NCBI GenBank assembly: GCA_903904875.1
Contig: CAIVEC010000006.1
Location: forward strand, 1 to 46,934
Length of the DNA stretch: 46,934 nucleotides
Reading direction: 5' to 3'
Origin: an uncultured bacterium
GTDB lineage: Bacteria; Patescibacteriota; Gracilibacteria; Absconditabacterales; Absconditicoccaceae
In this document: one piece after another, positions 37,027 to 46,884 of the stretch
Numbering within the stretch: the stretch's first letter is position 1
Layout of the letters: the number at the start of each line of letters is the position of its first letter
Notes under the pieces: model-generated
What the model was told of the DNA's origin: nothing
Databases searched by the model: none
What the model saw: only the letters and a program-made list of their open reading frames with translations
Made by a program: the position numbers and the translations under genes

Positions 37027-38040
37027 TTATAAATACTTCGCTTTGTTCGCATTGTGTTCTTCTAACGTGCTTCCGTAATGGATATTTCCTTCCATGTCAT
37101 GGAGATAATATAAGTAATCCGAACTCTGCGGATTCATGACGGCATTGATGCTTTCCCGTGTCGGATTGGAAATCGGTGTCGGTGGCAAATCCCTATGCGT
37201 CCTTGTGTTATATATATTGTTCTTGTCTCAAATCTTTTGCGCTATCACGGCTGGCGTACATGTTGTGTAGGATTGTTTTAATCCGTAACAAAGCGTGATA
37301 TCAGCATCTAACGCCATACCTATATTCAATCTTTTCAAAAATATCCCTGCAACGGTTGCTTTGTTCACTATGTTCCTTTCTTCCTTTTCCAAGATACTTG
37401 CGAGGATTATCGTATTATACCGATTTGTTGGCGCACTCACTTTGCTTCGTACTTTCGTGTTGAAATTTTCTAATTGCGTGTAGACCAATTGATCGATGAT
37501 ATTTTTGGTCTTATCTACTTGATAGGTGTCAGGATAGAGAAAACCCTCGAGGGTTTTTAGTGTTAAGTTTTGAGTGTTAAGTGTTAAGTTATTTAAAAAT
37601 GCATATCTGGTCTGATATTTAGCTATGATAGCTGGATCGCTGACGAATGCTATATAATCGCCGCCGGTGATATATCATTTTCTCGCTAATGCTTCATCGA
37701 TATCGTAGATAGATCGTCCTTCCAAAAGCGTCAAACGAAGATAATCCTTTTCTGACCCATTCAATATTTTTTTTACGAATCCTGCTTTGCTATACCTTCA
37801 CGTGAAGGTGTAGCTTCCCGCCTCTAATTTAGAAAAATCTATATCATGCGTTCTGATATATAATTTCACACGAATTTTTTCTATCGGACCGAGCTGATTC
37901 AGAATCTTGGAGACATTCTCTCATTGTTCTATGGTTATCTTGGCGTTGAGGGTGATTCTTTTGGTGAAGAGGTATATCAATAGGATAAGCACGACGAGCA
38001 GTATCCGTCTTCAGAGTCTGATTTTTTTTCCTTTCTTCAT
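37027..38040 (-). CDS. mltG: Endolytic murein transglycosylase MltG
   Basis: 337 aa with five TGA codons; only the C-terminal third is in the track. Membrane helix (RILLVVLILLIYLFTK), LysM-like part (YTFTGRYSKAGFVKKILNG), TLLEGRSIYDIDEAL, then the YceG catalytic domain: LEGFLYPDTYQ, ASILEKEERNIVNKATVAGIFLKRLNIGMALDADITLCY, DLPPTPISNPTRESINAVMNP, YLYYLHDMEGNIHYGSTLEEHNANKAKYL. The Glu in ILEKEE is the catalytic residue. It cleaves nascent glycan strands. An extra Asn/Leu/Thr segment (NNLTLNTQNLTLKT) is encoded by a TTAACACT-type repeat. First gene of the operon. Confidence 0.93.
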
Positions 38041-38117
38041 ATTTTCTATTATAAAATAAACGTCAGAGATGATAACTATATCAGCAATAAATTCAAATAA
38101 TTAAAAGATTCTGTATC

Positions 38118-38230
38118 TGTCTCCCTTTGTAAAGGGAGAAACCGAAGGGAGAGGGATTTATGGACTAGAGTACTTCTGTCCTTAAATCCTCCTGTGCTTC
38201 GCACCACCCCTCCTTTTCAAAAGGAGGACA
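38118..38230. mobile_element. MITE-like terminal-inverted-repeat element, copy 2
   Basis: TCTCCCTTTGTAAAGGGAG...GAGGGATTTATGGACTA...AAATCCTCCTGTGCTTCGCACCACCCCTCCTTTTCAAAAGGAGGAC. Same family as 6960-7090, somewhat shorter. Lies in the divergent mltG-ppdK gap. Confidence 0.7.
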
Positions 38231-38258
38231 AAAAATAGTATTTTCTTTCTTTTTCTTC

Positions 38259-38286
38259 TTGAAAAAAAAATGAAATACTTTATGAT
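38259..38286 (+). promoter_or_regulatory. Candidate promoter of ppdK
   Basis: TTGAAA and TATGAT with 16-base spacing, ~50 nt before the ATG at 38339. Confidence 0.4.
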
Positions 38287-38338
38287 GGTGCCTCACAAAA
38301 AAAATGTGTCTTTTTTATTTTATATAAACTAGAGTATT

Positions 38339-40972
38339 ATGTGATTATTTGGAAGCAACGAGAAGAAGTATGTGTACTTTTTCGGAGAAGCAAAAGACCT
38401 CGGCAAGGATATGCTCGGAGGCAAAGGAAAAAATTTAGCGGAAATGGTATCATTATGATTGCCTATCCCAAGCGGATTTACTATCACCACAGAGACATGT
38501 GATCTCTACTACAAAAGCAACAAGACCTATCCACAGATAGTGTTGGATCAGATTGAAAAAGAACTTCAGAAACTTGAAGATGTCATGGGCAAAAAACTCG
38601 GAGATCCAAAAGATCCGTTGTTAGTCTCTGTAAGATCCGGAGCTGCCGATTCTATGCCTGGAATGATGGATACTATTCTTAACTTAGGACTCAATGATGA
38701 ATCCGTCCAAGGATTGATCGAAAAGACCGGTAATCCAAGATTCGTACGGGATAGTTACAGAAGGTTTTTGCAAATGTTCGGTGATGTAGTATTGGAAGTT
38801 CCTCACCATGATTTCGAAAAATCATTACAATCCGTCAAAGATGCCAAAGGTGTAAAATTAGATACCGAACTCGATGTTACTGATTTACAAAAAGTTGTTA
38901 CTTTATATAAGGAAGCCATCAAAAAAGCTACGGGAAAAGATTTCCCAAGCAATCCAAGACAGCAGTTGCATATGGCTATCGACGCGGTATTCGGTTCTCG
39001 GAACAATGACAGAGCTATCATCTATAGAAAAATAAATGATATCAAATGATTACTTGGTACCGCTGTGAATGTACAAGCGATGGTCTTCGGAAATATGGGA
39101 GATACTTCAGGTACGGGAGTATGCTTCACCAGAAATCCATCAACTGGAGAACATAAATTCTACGGAGAATTCCTCATGAACGCACAAGGCGAAGATGTCG
39201 TTGCCGGTATCAGAACTCCTATGGAGATCCAAGAACTTGATAGGGTTATGCCTGACTGTTACAAAGAACTTGTAGAGATCTATGAGGGATTAGAAAAACA
39301 TTATAGAGATATGCAGGATATGGAATTCACTATCCAAGAAGGAAAATTGTATATCCTTCAAACAAGAAATGGAAAAAGGACCGCAGCTGCAGCCATCAAG
39401 ATGGCAGTGGATATGGTGAAAGAATGACTCATCAACGAAAAGGAAGCAGTATTGAGAGTAAAACCAGAACAGCTTGATAGCTTACTTCACAAACAAATAG
39501 ATCCAGCAGCAAAAAAGACTGCTGAATTGCTTACTAAATGACTTCCTGCTTCACCAGGCGCTGCAGTCGGACAAATTGTCTTTACTGCACAAGCTGCTCA
39601 TGATCGAAACGAAGAAGGTAAGAAAGTCGTTCTCGTAAGGACAGAAACTTCTCCGGAAGATATCATAGGAATGATCGCTGCTCAAGGAATCTTGACTGCT
39701 AGAGGAGGTATGACTTCTCACGCTGCCGTAGTTGCTAGAGGAATGGGAAAAAGCTGTGTAGCTTGAGCTGGAGACATCGTTGTCGATGAACACGCTAAAA
39801 CGCTTATCGTTAAATGAAAAACATACAAAGAATGAGATATTATCACATTAGACTGAGCTACAGGAGAAGTATTTGCTAACGCATTAGCAGTAATGGATCC
39901 AGAACTCAGCGGTGATTTCTGAACGCTTATGACCTGGGCTGATAACTATAGAACATTACTTGTAAGAACAAACGCTGATACTCCGCATGACGCTGAAGTG
40001 GCAAGAAAGTTCGGTGCTCAAGGAATTTGATTGTGTAGAACTGAACATATGTTCTTCGCTGAGGACAGGATCAAGGCAGTGAGAGAAATGATTCTCGCTG
40101 ATGATGTTGACGGAAGAAAGAAAGCGCTTGCAAAAATATTACCATTTCAAAAAGAAGATTTTATCTGAATTCTCAAAGCAATGGCTGGACTACCAGTCAC
40201 GATCAGATTCTTAGATCCTCCTTTGCATGAATTCCTTCCTCAAGAAGAAAAAGATATCGTTGAACTTGCAAGAGATATGGGAGTAGATTTAGACGTGTTG
40301 AAAAAAAGAATAGAATCGCTTCATGAAGTAAATCCGATGCTTGGACATAGATGATGCAGACTCGTCATCACCTATCCTGAAATCGCAGAAATGCAAACGG
40401 AAGCAGTGATTTCTGCAGCATGCGAACTCAAGAAAACAGGTGTGGAAATTAAGCCTGAAATCATGATCCCATTAGTAGGATTCAAAGCTGAATTCGATTT
40501 CAATGCTGATATCGTCAGAAAAGTCGCTAAAGAGACCATGGACAAATATGGTGTTACTGTTGATTACAAACTCGGAACCATGATCGAAGTGCCTAGAGGA
40601 GCTGTAACAGCCGACAAAGTCGCTGAAACAGCAGAATTCTTCTCATTCGGAACCAATGATCTTACTCAGATGACGCTAGGATTCTCAAGAGACGATGCTG
40701 GTAAATTCATCAAAGAATACGTCAATAAAAACATTTTTGAAAAAGATCCGTTCCAGACATTAGATACGGAAGGAGTCGGTCAACTCGTTCAGATGGCTGT
40801 TGATAAATGAAGAAAAACGAGACCTGATATCAAGCTCGGTATCTGTGGAGAACACGGCGGAGATCCAGAATCAATTTATTTCTGTCATAAGGTCGGTTTG
40901 AACTATGTCAGCTGTTCACCGTTCAGAGTTCCTATCGCAAGATTGGCTGCTGCACACGCTGCATTGAAATAA
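38339..40972 (+). CDS. ppdK: Pyruvate, phosphate dikinase
   Basis: 877 aa in one code-25 frame, the expected PPDK length; the second codon is itself TGA. N-terminal ATP-grasp domain ([34 protein letters not shown]), [22 protein letters not shown], central phosphohistidine domain [20 protein letters not shown] (catalytic His), and C-terminal TIM barrel ([65 protein letters not shown]). TGA codes the invariant Gly in GIGLC, GHRGC and DGATGEV. It reversibly converts ATP + Pi + pyruvate to AMP + PPi + PEP in the cytoplasm, replacing or complementing pyruvate kinase. Confidence 0.97.
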
Positions 40973-40991
40973 TCATTACTTTCAAATTATT

Positions 40992-41028
40992 AAAAAAAAT
41001 GCTGGGCAAATGTCCCAGCGTTTTTTTT
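40992..41028. terminator. Terminator between ppdK and the convergent 41045 gene
   Basis: A-run, GCTGGG-caaatgt-CCCAGC, then eight T; works for both directions. Confidence 0.8.
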
Positions 41029-41044
41029 GTTGTGGTAAGATTAA

Positions 41045-41398
41045 TTAAAAATACTCCCTCTCTTTACGGATGAAATAGAACCCATTTTCTTTGGGAAATG
41101 GATTTCCCCATGTTTCAATCAACTTGGTTTTTCGAAACCACTGATCTACTACACAAGCAATTTTTTCGGCGAGGATTTCTCTTACGATAGGAGTGCGTTC
41201 AGTTTTGTCATTGAAGGTGAATAATACATGGATTTCTCCATCATATCCACCAGCTTCTCTGAACGTAAGAACAGAAACTTGGCTTGAATTTAGTTCCATT
41301 TCGGTGATGGCAGCTACCGCCTCCCTCATTGCTGCTTTAAATTTTCTGCGGCGCCATCTGAACATTCGTGGGGCGCCAAATAGTAATATTAGTGGCAT
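41045..41398 (-). CDS. Unknown 117-aa protein with basic N-terminus
   Basis: MPLILLFGAPRMFRWRRRKFKAAMREAVAAI, then alternating strands (GGYDGEIHVLFTFNDKTE) and helix (TPIVREILAEKIACVVDQWFRKTKL). Could be a small alpha/beta RNA- or protein-binding domain; not recognised. No in-frame TGA. Own promoter at 41428-41455, divergent from 41569-41979. Confidence 0.7.
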   Translation of the reverse strand: MPLILLFGAPRMFRWRRRKFKAAMREAVAAITEMELNSSQVSVLTFREAGGYDGEIHVLFTFNDKTERTPIVREILAEKIACVVDQWFRKTKLIETWGNPFPKENGFYFIRKEREYF

Positions 41399-41427
41399 AA
41401 AGTTTTGGTTTTAGTTTATTTTTCTTA

Positions 41428-41455
41428 CTATATATATTTATAAACTAAAGTCAAT
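41428..41455 (-). promoter_or_regulatory. Promoter of the 41045-41398 gene
   Basis: Minus strand TTGACT and TATAGT, 16 bases apart, ~30 nt before the start. On the plus strand TTGACT (41499) - 16 - TAAAAG may be the weaker divergent promoter for 41569. Confidence 0.5.
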
Positions 41456-41568
41456 CTTTTATTTTTTGGCTCTTCTTCGCTTCTTTTTACCACAAGACTT
41501 GACTTTCACTATTTTTTCACTAAAAGCGAAGTCCAAAAACAAAATTAATAACTAAAAATTACTACATT

Positions 41569-41979
41569 ATGACGAAAGAAAAAAGTACTGGAAAACGTAA
41601 ATTTTCCCTGAGAAAAAAGAAAACGAATGTTATTCCTGTGAGTGAAGAAGTACGAGAGGTGGTACAAACAAAAACCTATCTACCTTATCCGAAAGCTTAT
41701 ATTTCTATTCACAACATGAGTATGTCCAGTAGGATTTTGGCCGTAAAAGTTGATCATTATCTGCAACACAAAGAAACTTGTATTCCTGTGGTTGATAAGG
41801 GTCGGGTAACCTGGAATATTCTTGAACAGCACAATAAGCCATTCTCTCGTTTACGAAAGGAGGTTGAAGAAATTCAGAATCATAAATTCAAAGATCAAAC
41901 CTTGGATGTGATTGCTGAACGTGTTATCAAGTTTATCACCAAAGAACATCAGCTTAAATCTGTACCGGAACCAGTTTAA
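41569..41979 (+). CDS. Unknown 136-aa basic protein
   Basis: Lys/Arg-rich N-terminus (STGKRKFSLRKKKTN), then SISSRILAVKVDHYL-like helix region (NMSMSSRILAVKVDHYLQHKE), VVDKGRVTWNILEQHNKPF and a C-terminal helix (LDVIAERVIKFITKEHQ). Soluble, possibly nucleic-acid binding because of the tail; family not recognised. No TGA codon. Closed by a terminator. Confidence 0.7.
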   Translation: MTKEKSTGKRKFSLRKKKTNVIPVSEEVREVVQTKTYLPYPKAYISIHNMSMSSRILAVKVDHYLQHKETCIPVVDKGRVTWNILEQHNKPFSRLRKEVEEIQNHKFKDQTLDVIAERVIKFITKEHQLKSVPEPV

Positions 41980-42003
41980 ATTTATTGTAATGATTATTGT
42001 AAT

Positions 42004-42033
42004 GCCTGGATTTTTTCTCCAGGCGTTTTTTTT
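42004..42033 (+). terminator. Rho-independent terminator after 41569-41979
   Basis: GCCTGG-attttttct-CCAGGC followed by a T run. Confidence 0.8.
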
Positions 42034-42093
42034 ATATCGACTGTTTTTGAAATCATAAATTACTTCGTTATCACTCGTACTTTATGTATCAAA

Positions 42094-42160
42094 AATTGCC
42101 GGTATATAATTTCGACGTCATGCAAACCCTTAAAAATGTCGGGTTTTCATTGCGTCTCAA
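42094..42160. repeat. Hairpin intergenic repeat (GTCTCAA/TTTCGAC family), copy B
   Basis: TTTCGACGTCAT, then stem AAACCC/GGGTTT, then CATTGCGTCTCAA. Flanks match copy A (10597-10679) while the stem sequence differs. Upstream TATATCGACTG recalls the first stem of copy A. Confidence 0.5.
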
Positions 42161-42200
42161 ATAAAATTGCACCTGGGTGTAAAATATATACAGTAGTAGT

Positions 42201-42968
42201 ATGTGAACATATCTCGGACAGAATTTCCTTATAGACGCTAAAGTCAGAAGCTATATCGCTGATAAGATTTTGGCATTGTATCACGAATGCTGATGCAAAA
42301 CTTTAATAGAGATATGACCTGGGAAAGGCTCGATAACTAAACTTATCCATTCTATTTCGCCTAATTTTTTTGTTATAGAAAAAGATCCGACATTCTTCGA
42401 TAACGGACAATTGCAGATAGAAAATTGAGAATTTATTCTTGCTGATATACTTGAGATAGACGTTGAAGAGATGCTGAAAGAAAAGAGATTGAGTCCGAAA
42501 AAAACTTTAGTTGTAGGAAATCTGCCGTACTATATCACTTCACCGATTCTGAGAAAATTCTTTGGAAATGGATCTCAAAAATTCGCTTGATGAATATTCA
42601 TGGTTCAGGATGAAGTTGGACAGAAGATCAAAAGCGACGCGAAGAAAAAATCCTATTTATGGCGATTGCTTAATTATTGATGTGATGTTACCTATCTGAA
42701 ATGAGTTCCGGCCAAGTGTTTCAAACCTGCACCGAAAGTCAAAAGTTGCCTCGTCCAATTGACAATTAAAAATTGAGAATTGAAAATAGATTGGGAAAAA
42801 TTAATCGAGTTCTTGGAATTATTCGCGCCGTTCAGCAGGAAGACGTTGGGAGCGATCCAAAAGATGATCCAGAAAAAATCAGATATAGTTTTTGTCATCC
42901 CTGAATCATTACAAAAGAAAAGATTGGAAGAACTCAACCGGACTCAGATCCAACAAATCCTGAAATAA
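42201..42968 (+). CDS. rsmA: 16S rRNA dimethyladenosine transferase RsmA/KsgA
   Basis: 255 aa; like ppdK its second codon is TGA. YLGQNFLIDAKVRSYIADKIL, motif I EIGPGKGSITKLI (first Gly is TGA), VIEKDPTFFD, ILADILEIDVEEM, motif IV NLPYYITSPILRKFF, then VPAKCFKPAPKVKSCLVQL and a helical C-terminal domain (FLELFAPFSRKTLGAIQKM). It dimethylates two adenosines in 16S helix 45 using SAM. The IKNGELKI stretch is encoded by a repeat-like AATTGACAATTAAAAATTGAGAATTGAAAAT tract. First gene of a three-gene plus-strand unit. Confidence 0.93.
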
Positions 42969-43033
42969 TTTTTTTCCTTGAATATACGGTCAAACCCATT
43001 ACTATATATCCATATTTTACTCGTTTATCATAT

Positions 43034-43492
43034 ATGATGAGCGTTCTCGTCTACAACGGAGAAAAGTTCCAGAGAAGCAAGATATGGTACTTGGTGTTTG
43101 CCGTGATTTTTGCAAGCGTCTTTTTGCTCTCCATCCTCAATGGCAATATCGTCGGGGCAGTATTGATCTTCTTTTTGCTTGGATGATATTTCTATTATTC
43201 CACGATAAACAACCAAGTCATTAAAATGATCATAGAAGAAAAACAGCTTATCATCTGAAATAAAAACTATCCGCGAAATTCGTTCACCTGATATATAGTA
43301 GAAATCTATCCAAAAACCCAGCAAATAAAAAATATCGTTTTTCTTACTCAGAAATGACATATGATTTACTCATTTGACGATTCGCTCGAACATATCAGAC
43401 TCTTCCTTCTTGAACTTGATAAATACTTACCTATGCTTGGCGATTTTCATCAAACAACTCTAGAAAAATTCTCTAGGAAAATGAAACTTTAG
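43034..43492 (+). CDS. Membrane protein with PH-like C-terminal domain
   Basis: 152 aa, six TGA-glycines or so hide it in the track. Two membrane helices (IWYLVFAVIFASVFLLSIL; IVGAVLIFFLLGGYFYY), then a beta-rich part (KMIIEEKQLIIGNKNYP, GYIVEIYPKTQQIKNIVFLTQKG, MIYSFDD) and a final helix (EHIRLFLLELDKYLPML). The layout resembles bacterial PH-domain membrane proteins. 65 nt after rsmA, 18 nt before the flippase. Confidence 0.7.
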
Positions 43493-43510
43493 ACTTGTAT
43501 CATCGTACGT

Positions 43511-45094
43511 ATGAATCCAATATCTTCACATAGATTAGTTATCAAGGATGCAGCATGGCAGTTGATTTCTAGGATCATCAGCGCTGTTTTTGGTTTTGCG
43601 ACGACCAAGATCATGGCTGATTATCTTTGACCGCTGAGATATGGAGATTATAATTCCATCCTCAAATATTTTGCCTTTTGGACCGCATTAGCGGATCTCG
43701 GCCTCTATGTATTAGCCGTCAAAAGACTTGGAGAACTCAAGGAAAAATATAAGGACGATCCCAACAATACCGCCATGAAAGAAGAATACGGAAAATTCGT
43801 AGCAACAAGGATCGTGACTATGGCTGTGGTCTATCTGGTTGCAATCGGTATAGCATATCTCATCCCTAGTTATAGGGCTAATCCATATTACCTCTGGTGA
43901 TTGCCGTTGGGGCTTTTCTTCTCCGCGAGCTTCATGTTCGCTGGAATCCAGCAATTACCATTGCAGATTTTCTGGAAGATGGAAAAGCTGAGCATTGCGC
44001 TTATCACTGCTAGACTAACGCAGTTGGCCATATTGGTGCCTGTGGTATATCTATTCTTTAAACGTATAAACTTCGTCGCCACTCCTACAGGCATATCTGT
44101 GATAGCTTTCTGTTTGGTAATGTTTTCCGTCGTATGAAGCAGTTTAGGGCAGAATGTCGAAATTTCCCTGAGAGCCAGAAGATATCTGCCGCTCAAGGTC
44201 ATCCGGGATCGGAAATTCATACGTGATACCATCAAAAAAAATCGGAATTATGGCGTGTCATATTATTTCAGCAGTTTCCATACGTTGCTGCCATTGCTTT
44301 TCTTGACGTGGTTCTATCCGACAGTTTCAGGAAAAGATTATTCGTGATTGCGATGACTTTCGCTCGGATTGATAGAGATCCTTTTGATTATTCCGTCTGC
44401 GCTTGGAAATAGCCTGTTGCATAAGATACCCGCTTACAAAGACAAACATAAGCTGCAAAGTCTAGGAAGTCTGATGAATCTCATGATCCGAATAGGATGA
44501 GTTTTTGCTATAAATTTTTGGATATTTGCAAGGATGATCATCCTTGTCTGCTCAAACAAAAACTTTTTGTGAAGCTATAGTTCCATATATAGTCGGTGAT
44601 CCGATCAGTTGATGCCGCTTTTGGGAATCGTATTGTTGTTTAGTTTCGTAAAACAAGTATATAACTATATCTTCGTAGCTACCGGCAAACAAAATGTCTT
44701 GCTTGGAGTGAATGGTATAGGTGTCCTGATCTGAATATTTTTGTGATTGTATCTCATACCGAATCGGTCATTCACCCTTGGACGAGGGCTTTTCGGCGCA
44801 ATCATCACCCAATTGATCATGGAATTCATCTTCATGTCCCTGGCGATCCGGGTCGGAATCCGTAAGGCTGTCACACCTGTCTTGTCCAAAAAGGTATTCC
44901 TAAGGGTATGTCTGGTATTGGCTTGTTTCGCTGCGGTCTGATGGACTGTCACCAGTCATGTGCATATGACGTATCTCTCTTTCTTTATCATAGCTGTTAT
45001 ACTCAATTGATCTGTTGCGCTTGTCTCTTTGCCGTTGCTCAAAAAAATGGGTCGTGGTTTGACCGTAGAAACTGATGTATATTCTCCTATATAA
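43511..45094 (+). CDS. Wzx/MurJ-like polysaccharide flippase (MOP superfamily)
   Basis: 527 aa through many TGA codons. Begins ISSHRLVIKDAAWQLISRIISAVFGFATTKIMADYLGPLRYGDYN, the classic first helix and xxLGPxxYG motif of the polysaccharide transporter family, followed by about a dozen hydrophobic segments (for example VVYLVAIGIAYLIP, LLGIVLLFSFVKQVYNYIF, IIAVILNGSVALVSL). It should move lipid-linked sugars across the membrane. MurJ versus Wzx cannot be decided by eye. Downstream of two genes on the same strand. Confidence 0.85.
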
Positions 45095-45111
45095 TGATGA
45101 TGTAGAAAATA

Positions 45112-46884
45112 TTATTCCGTAGCAGGCACGATGGATAATCCTATTTTTAGTTTTCCTTCTTCATCTACTATATTCTCTTTTATCATTACTTTCACTACAT
45201 CTCCGACAGCATATTTTTTTAATTCCTGTTTGTCTTCGACTCTAATCATTCCATTAATTGTCCCTTTTCTATTGAGTGTCACATATGCTATTTTATTCTG
45301 GATATTATTGATCATTCCTGGGTATTTTCCATCTTTTTTAAAATAGTTATGATCTTCTGTGTTTTCCAATTTAAGTAGATTCGCTTTTTTCTCTTTTTCT
45401 GTCTTTTCTATTCTATTTATTATTTCTTTTTCCTTTTCAATCTGAGTTTTTCTATACGCTAAAAAGTTTTCTTTCAATCATTCTTCAGCATGAATTCCAA
45501 ATTCAAACATATCAAGTATTTTTTTTAGATCTTTTAATTCAACTTTTTTGATATTGAGAAAATGATCATTGGTGGCAAATCCGTAAATCTTTTTTGGAAG
45601 AGGTGTCGGACTATACATATAGAGATCTCAGCTTTCAAATATCTTAAAAAGACCATAGTTTTCACCTGCGATTTGTTGTCCGCCGCTAAATTCTTTGCCA
45701 AGCGCAAAAATAAATCTCTGATTATTGAAATTTCCGAATCTGCCTTTTTCGTCCAATTCTTGTTGTTCTGATATTTTTTTTTCATTTTCTTTTTCTTGAT
45801 TTTCGTTTTTTATATTCAATTTTTTTAATTCCTCTTCATTCAATACTTCAAAACCTGTATGCCCAGGTGTTTCAAAATATTCGTAAATATTTTTTATCGG
45901 CACTTTACGATGAAGACCAAATAATGTTTTATGACTGACTTCTTTATCAGCTCCTGCAAACTGATAGTGTTGACTATCTGCTTTATCTACAAAATCTACG
46001 AATCTTTTTATCTGATCCTTGTGTTCTGGATGCAAAACGCCAAGCTCATTGAGGAGATTATAGATAATATGTGTGCTGGATGTCGGTTTGATGATATTTT
46101 TCGCTCAATCAGATTTATCATGTTCATCTACGATTGCTAATGTATTAAATAGTGATTTATATGTCTCTCCTTTGTGTGGTCATTTTTCATGTGCTTTTAT
46201 ATAATTTATGATATCCAATCCGTTTCGTGTTCCTCCTGAATCATATTCAAATCATTTTTTTGCTCTTTCTCCGTGAGATACTGATTTTTTAGTATAATCA
46301 ACCTTTTCACCTTTTGTATTTTCAAAAAATTTTGCTAATTTAAGCAAAAGAAATCATGCTTCTTTGTCAATATCGCTTCACCCATGACTAGTAATCTCCT
46401 TATTGAAAACACGTTTTATCGCTTCATACACTTTTTTCTTAAATTCTTTTTTCATTGCTGTTTCATACACTTTCTTTTTAAATTCTGTTTTTAATACTAT
46501 ATTAGTCGTCGTTTTGATTTCATCTTCATATGATTTCCATTTCGCATATATATCATCATCTTTATGTATTTGTGGGAGTATCTCTGTTTTTGATTGCTTG
46601 CCAAAATATTTCTTCCAGATTTTATGTTCCAATTTCTCTTGTATCCGTGATCTGAAGTTATCCATATATCATATGGCTTTTTTGTTTTTCTGATCAACAA
46701 AATATTGCAGATTATCTGAAATTTCTTTTGCTGTTTCCTGTTTTTTTCTCTCAGTTTCTGAAAGGTCAAACACCCAACCATTCAATTGTTCCATGGTGTC
46801 GAATTTTGGTTTTATTTCTTTTGAACCTCCATTATTATGGATAATATTATCGTTTTTTTTCAACGCAATTATTTTCTTTTCCAT
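45112..46884 (-). CDS. DHH-like/S1-domain protein
   Basis: 590 aa in one frame across TGA codons linking four track ORFs. N-terminal ~190 residues are highly charged, with a near-duplicate EFKKKVYETAMKKEFKKKVYEA. A middle domain (NTLAIVDEHDKSDGAKNIIKPTSSTHIIYNLLNELG, FVDFVDKADS) recalls the DHH phosphoesterase pattern (DHH...TSTxxIxxELL...D), with DEHD in place of DHH. The C-terminal ~75 residues are an S1/OB fold (GMINNIQNKIAYVTLN, GDVVKVMIKEN). A role in RNA or nucleotide turnover is plausible but unproven. Convergent with the flippase gene with only 17 nt between stops. Confidence 0.7.

Noticed and set aside
38339-40972. Reading the broken ORFs as pseudogenes
   Set aside because: Breaks are all TGA, always in the same frame, and at conserved Gly positions in dozens of genes; real decay would give mixed frameshifts and TAA/TAG.
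38339-40972. UGA as tryptophan (code 4) or selenocysteine
   Set aside because: TGA aligns with invariant Gly in PPDK, RarA, RsmA and MBL motifs, TGG is used for Trp normally, and the codon is far too frequent for selenocysteine.
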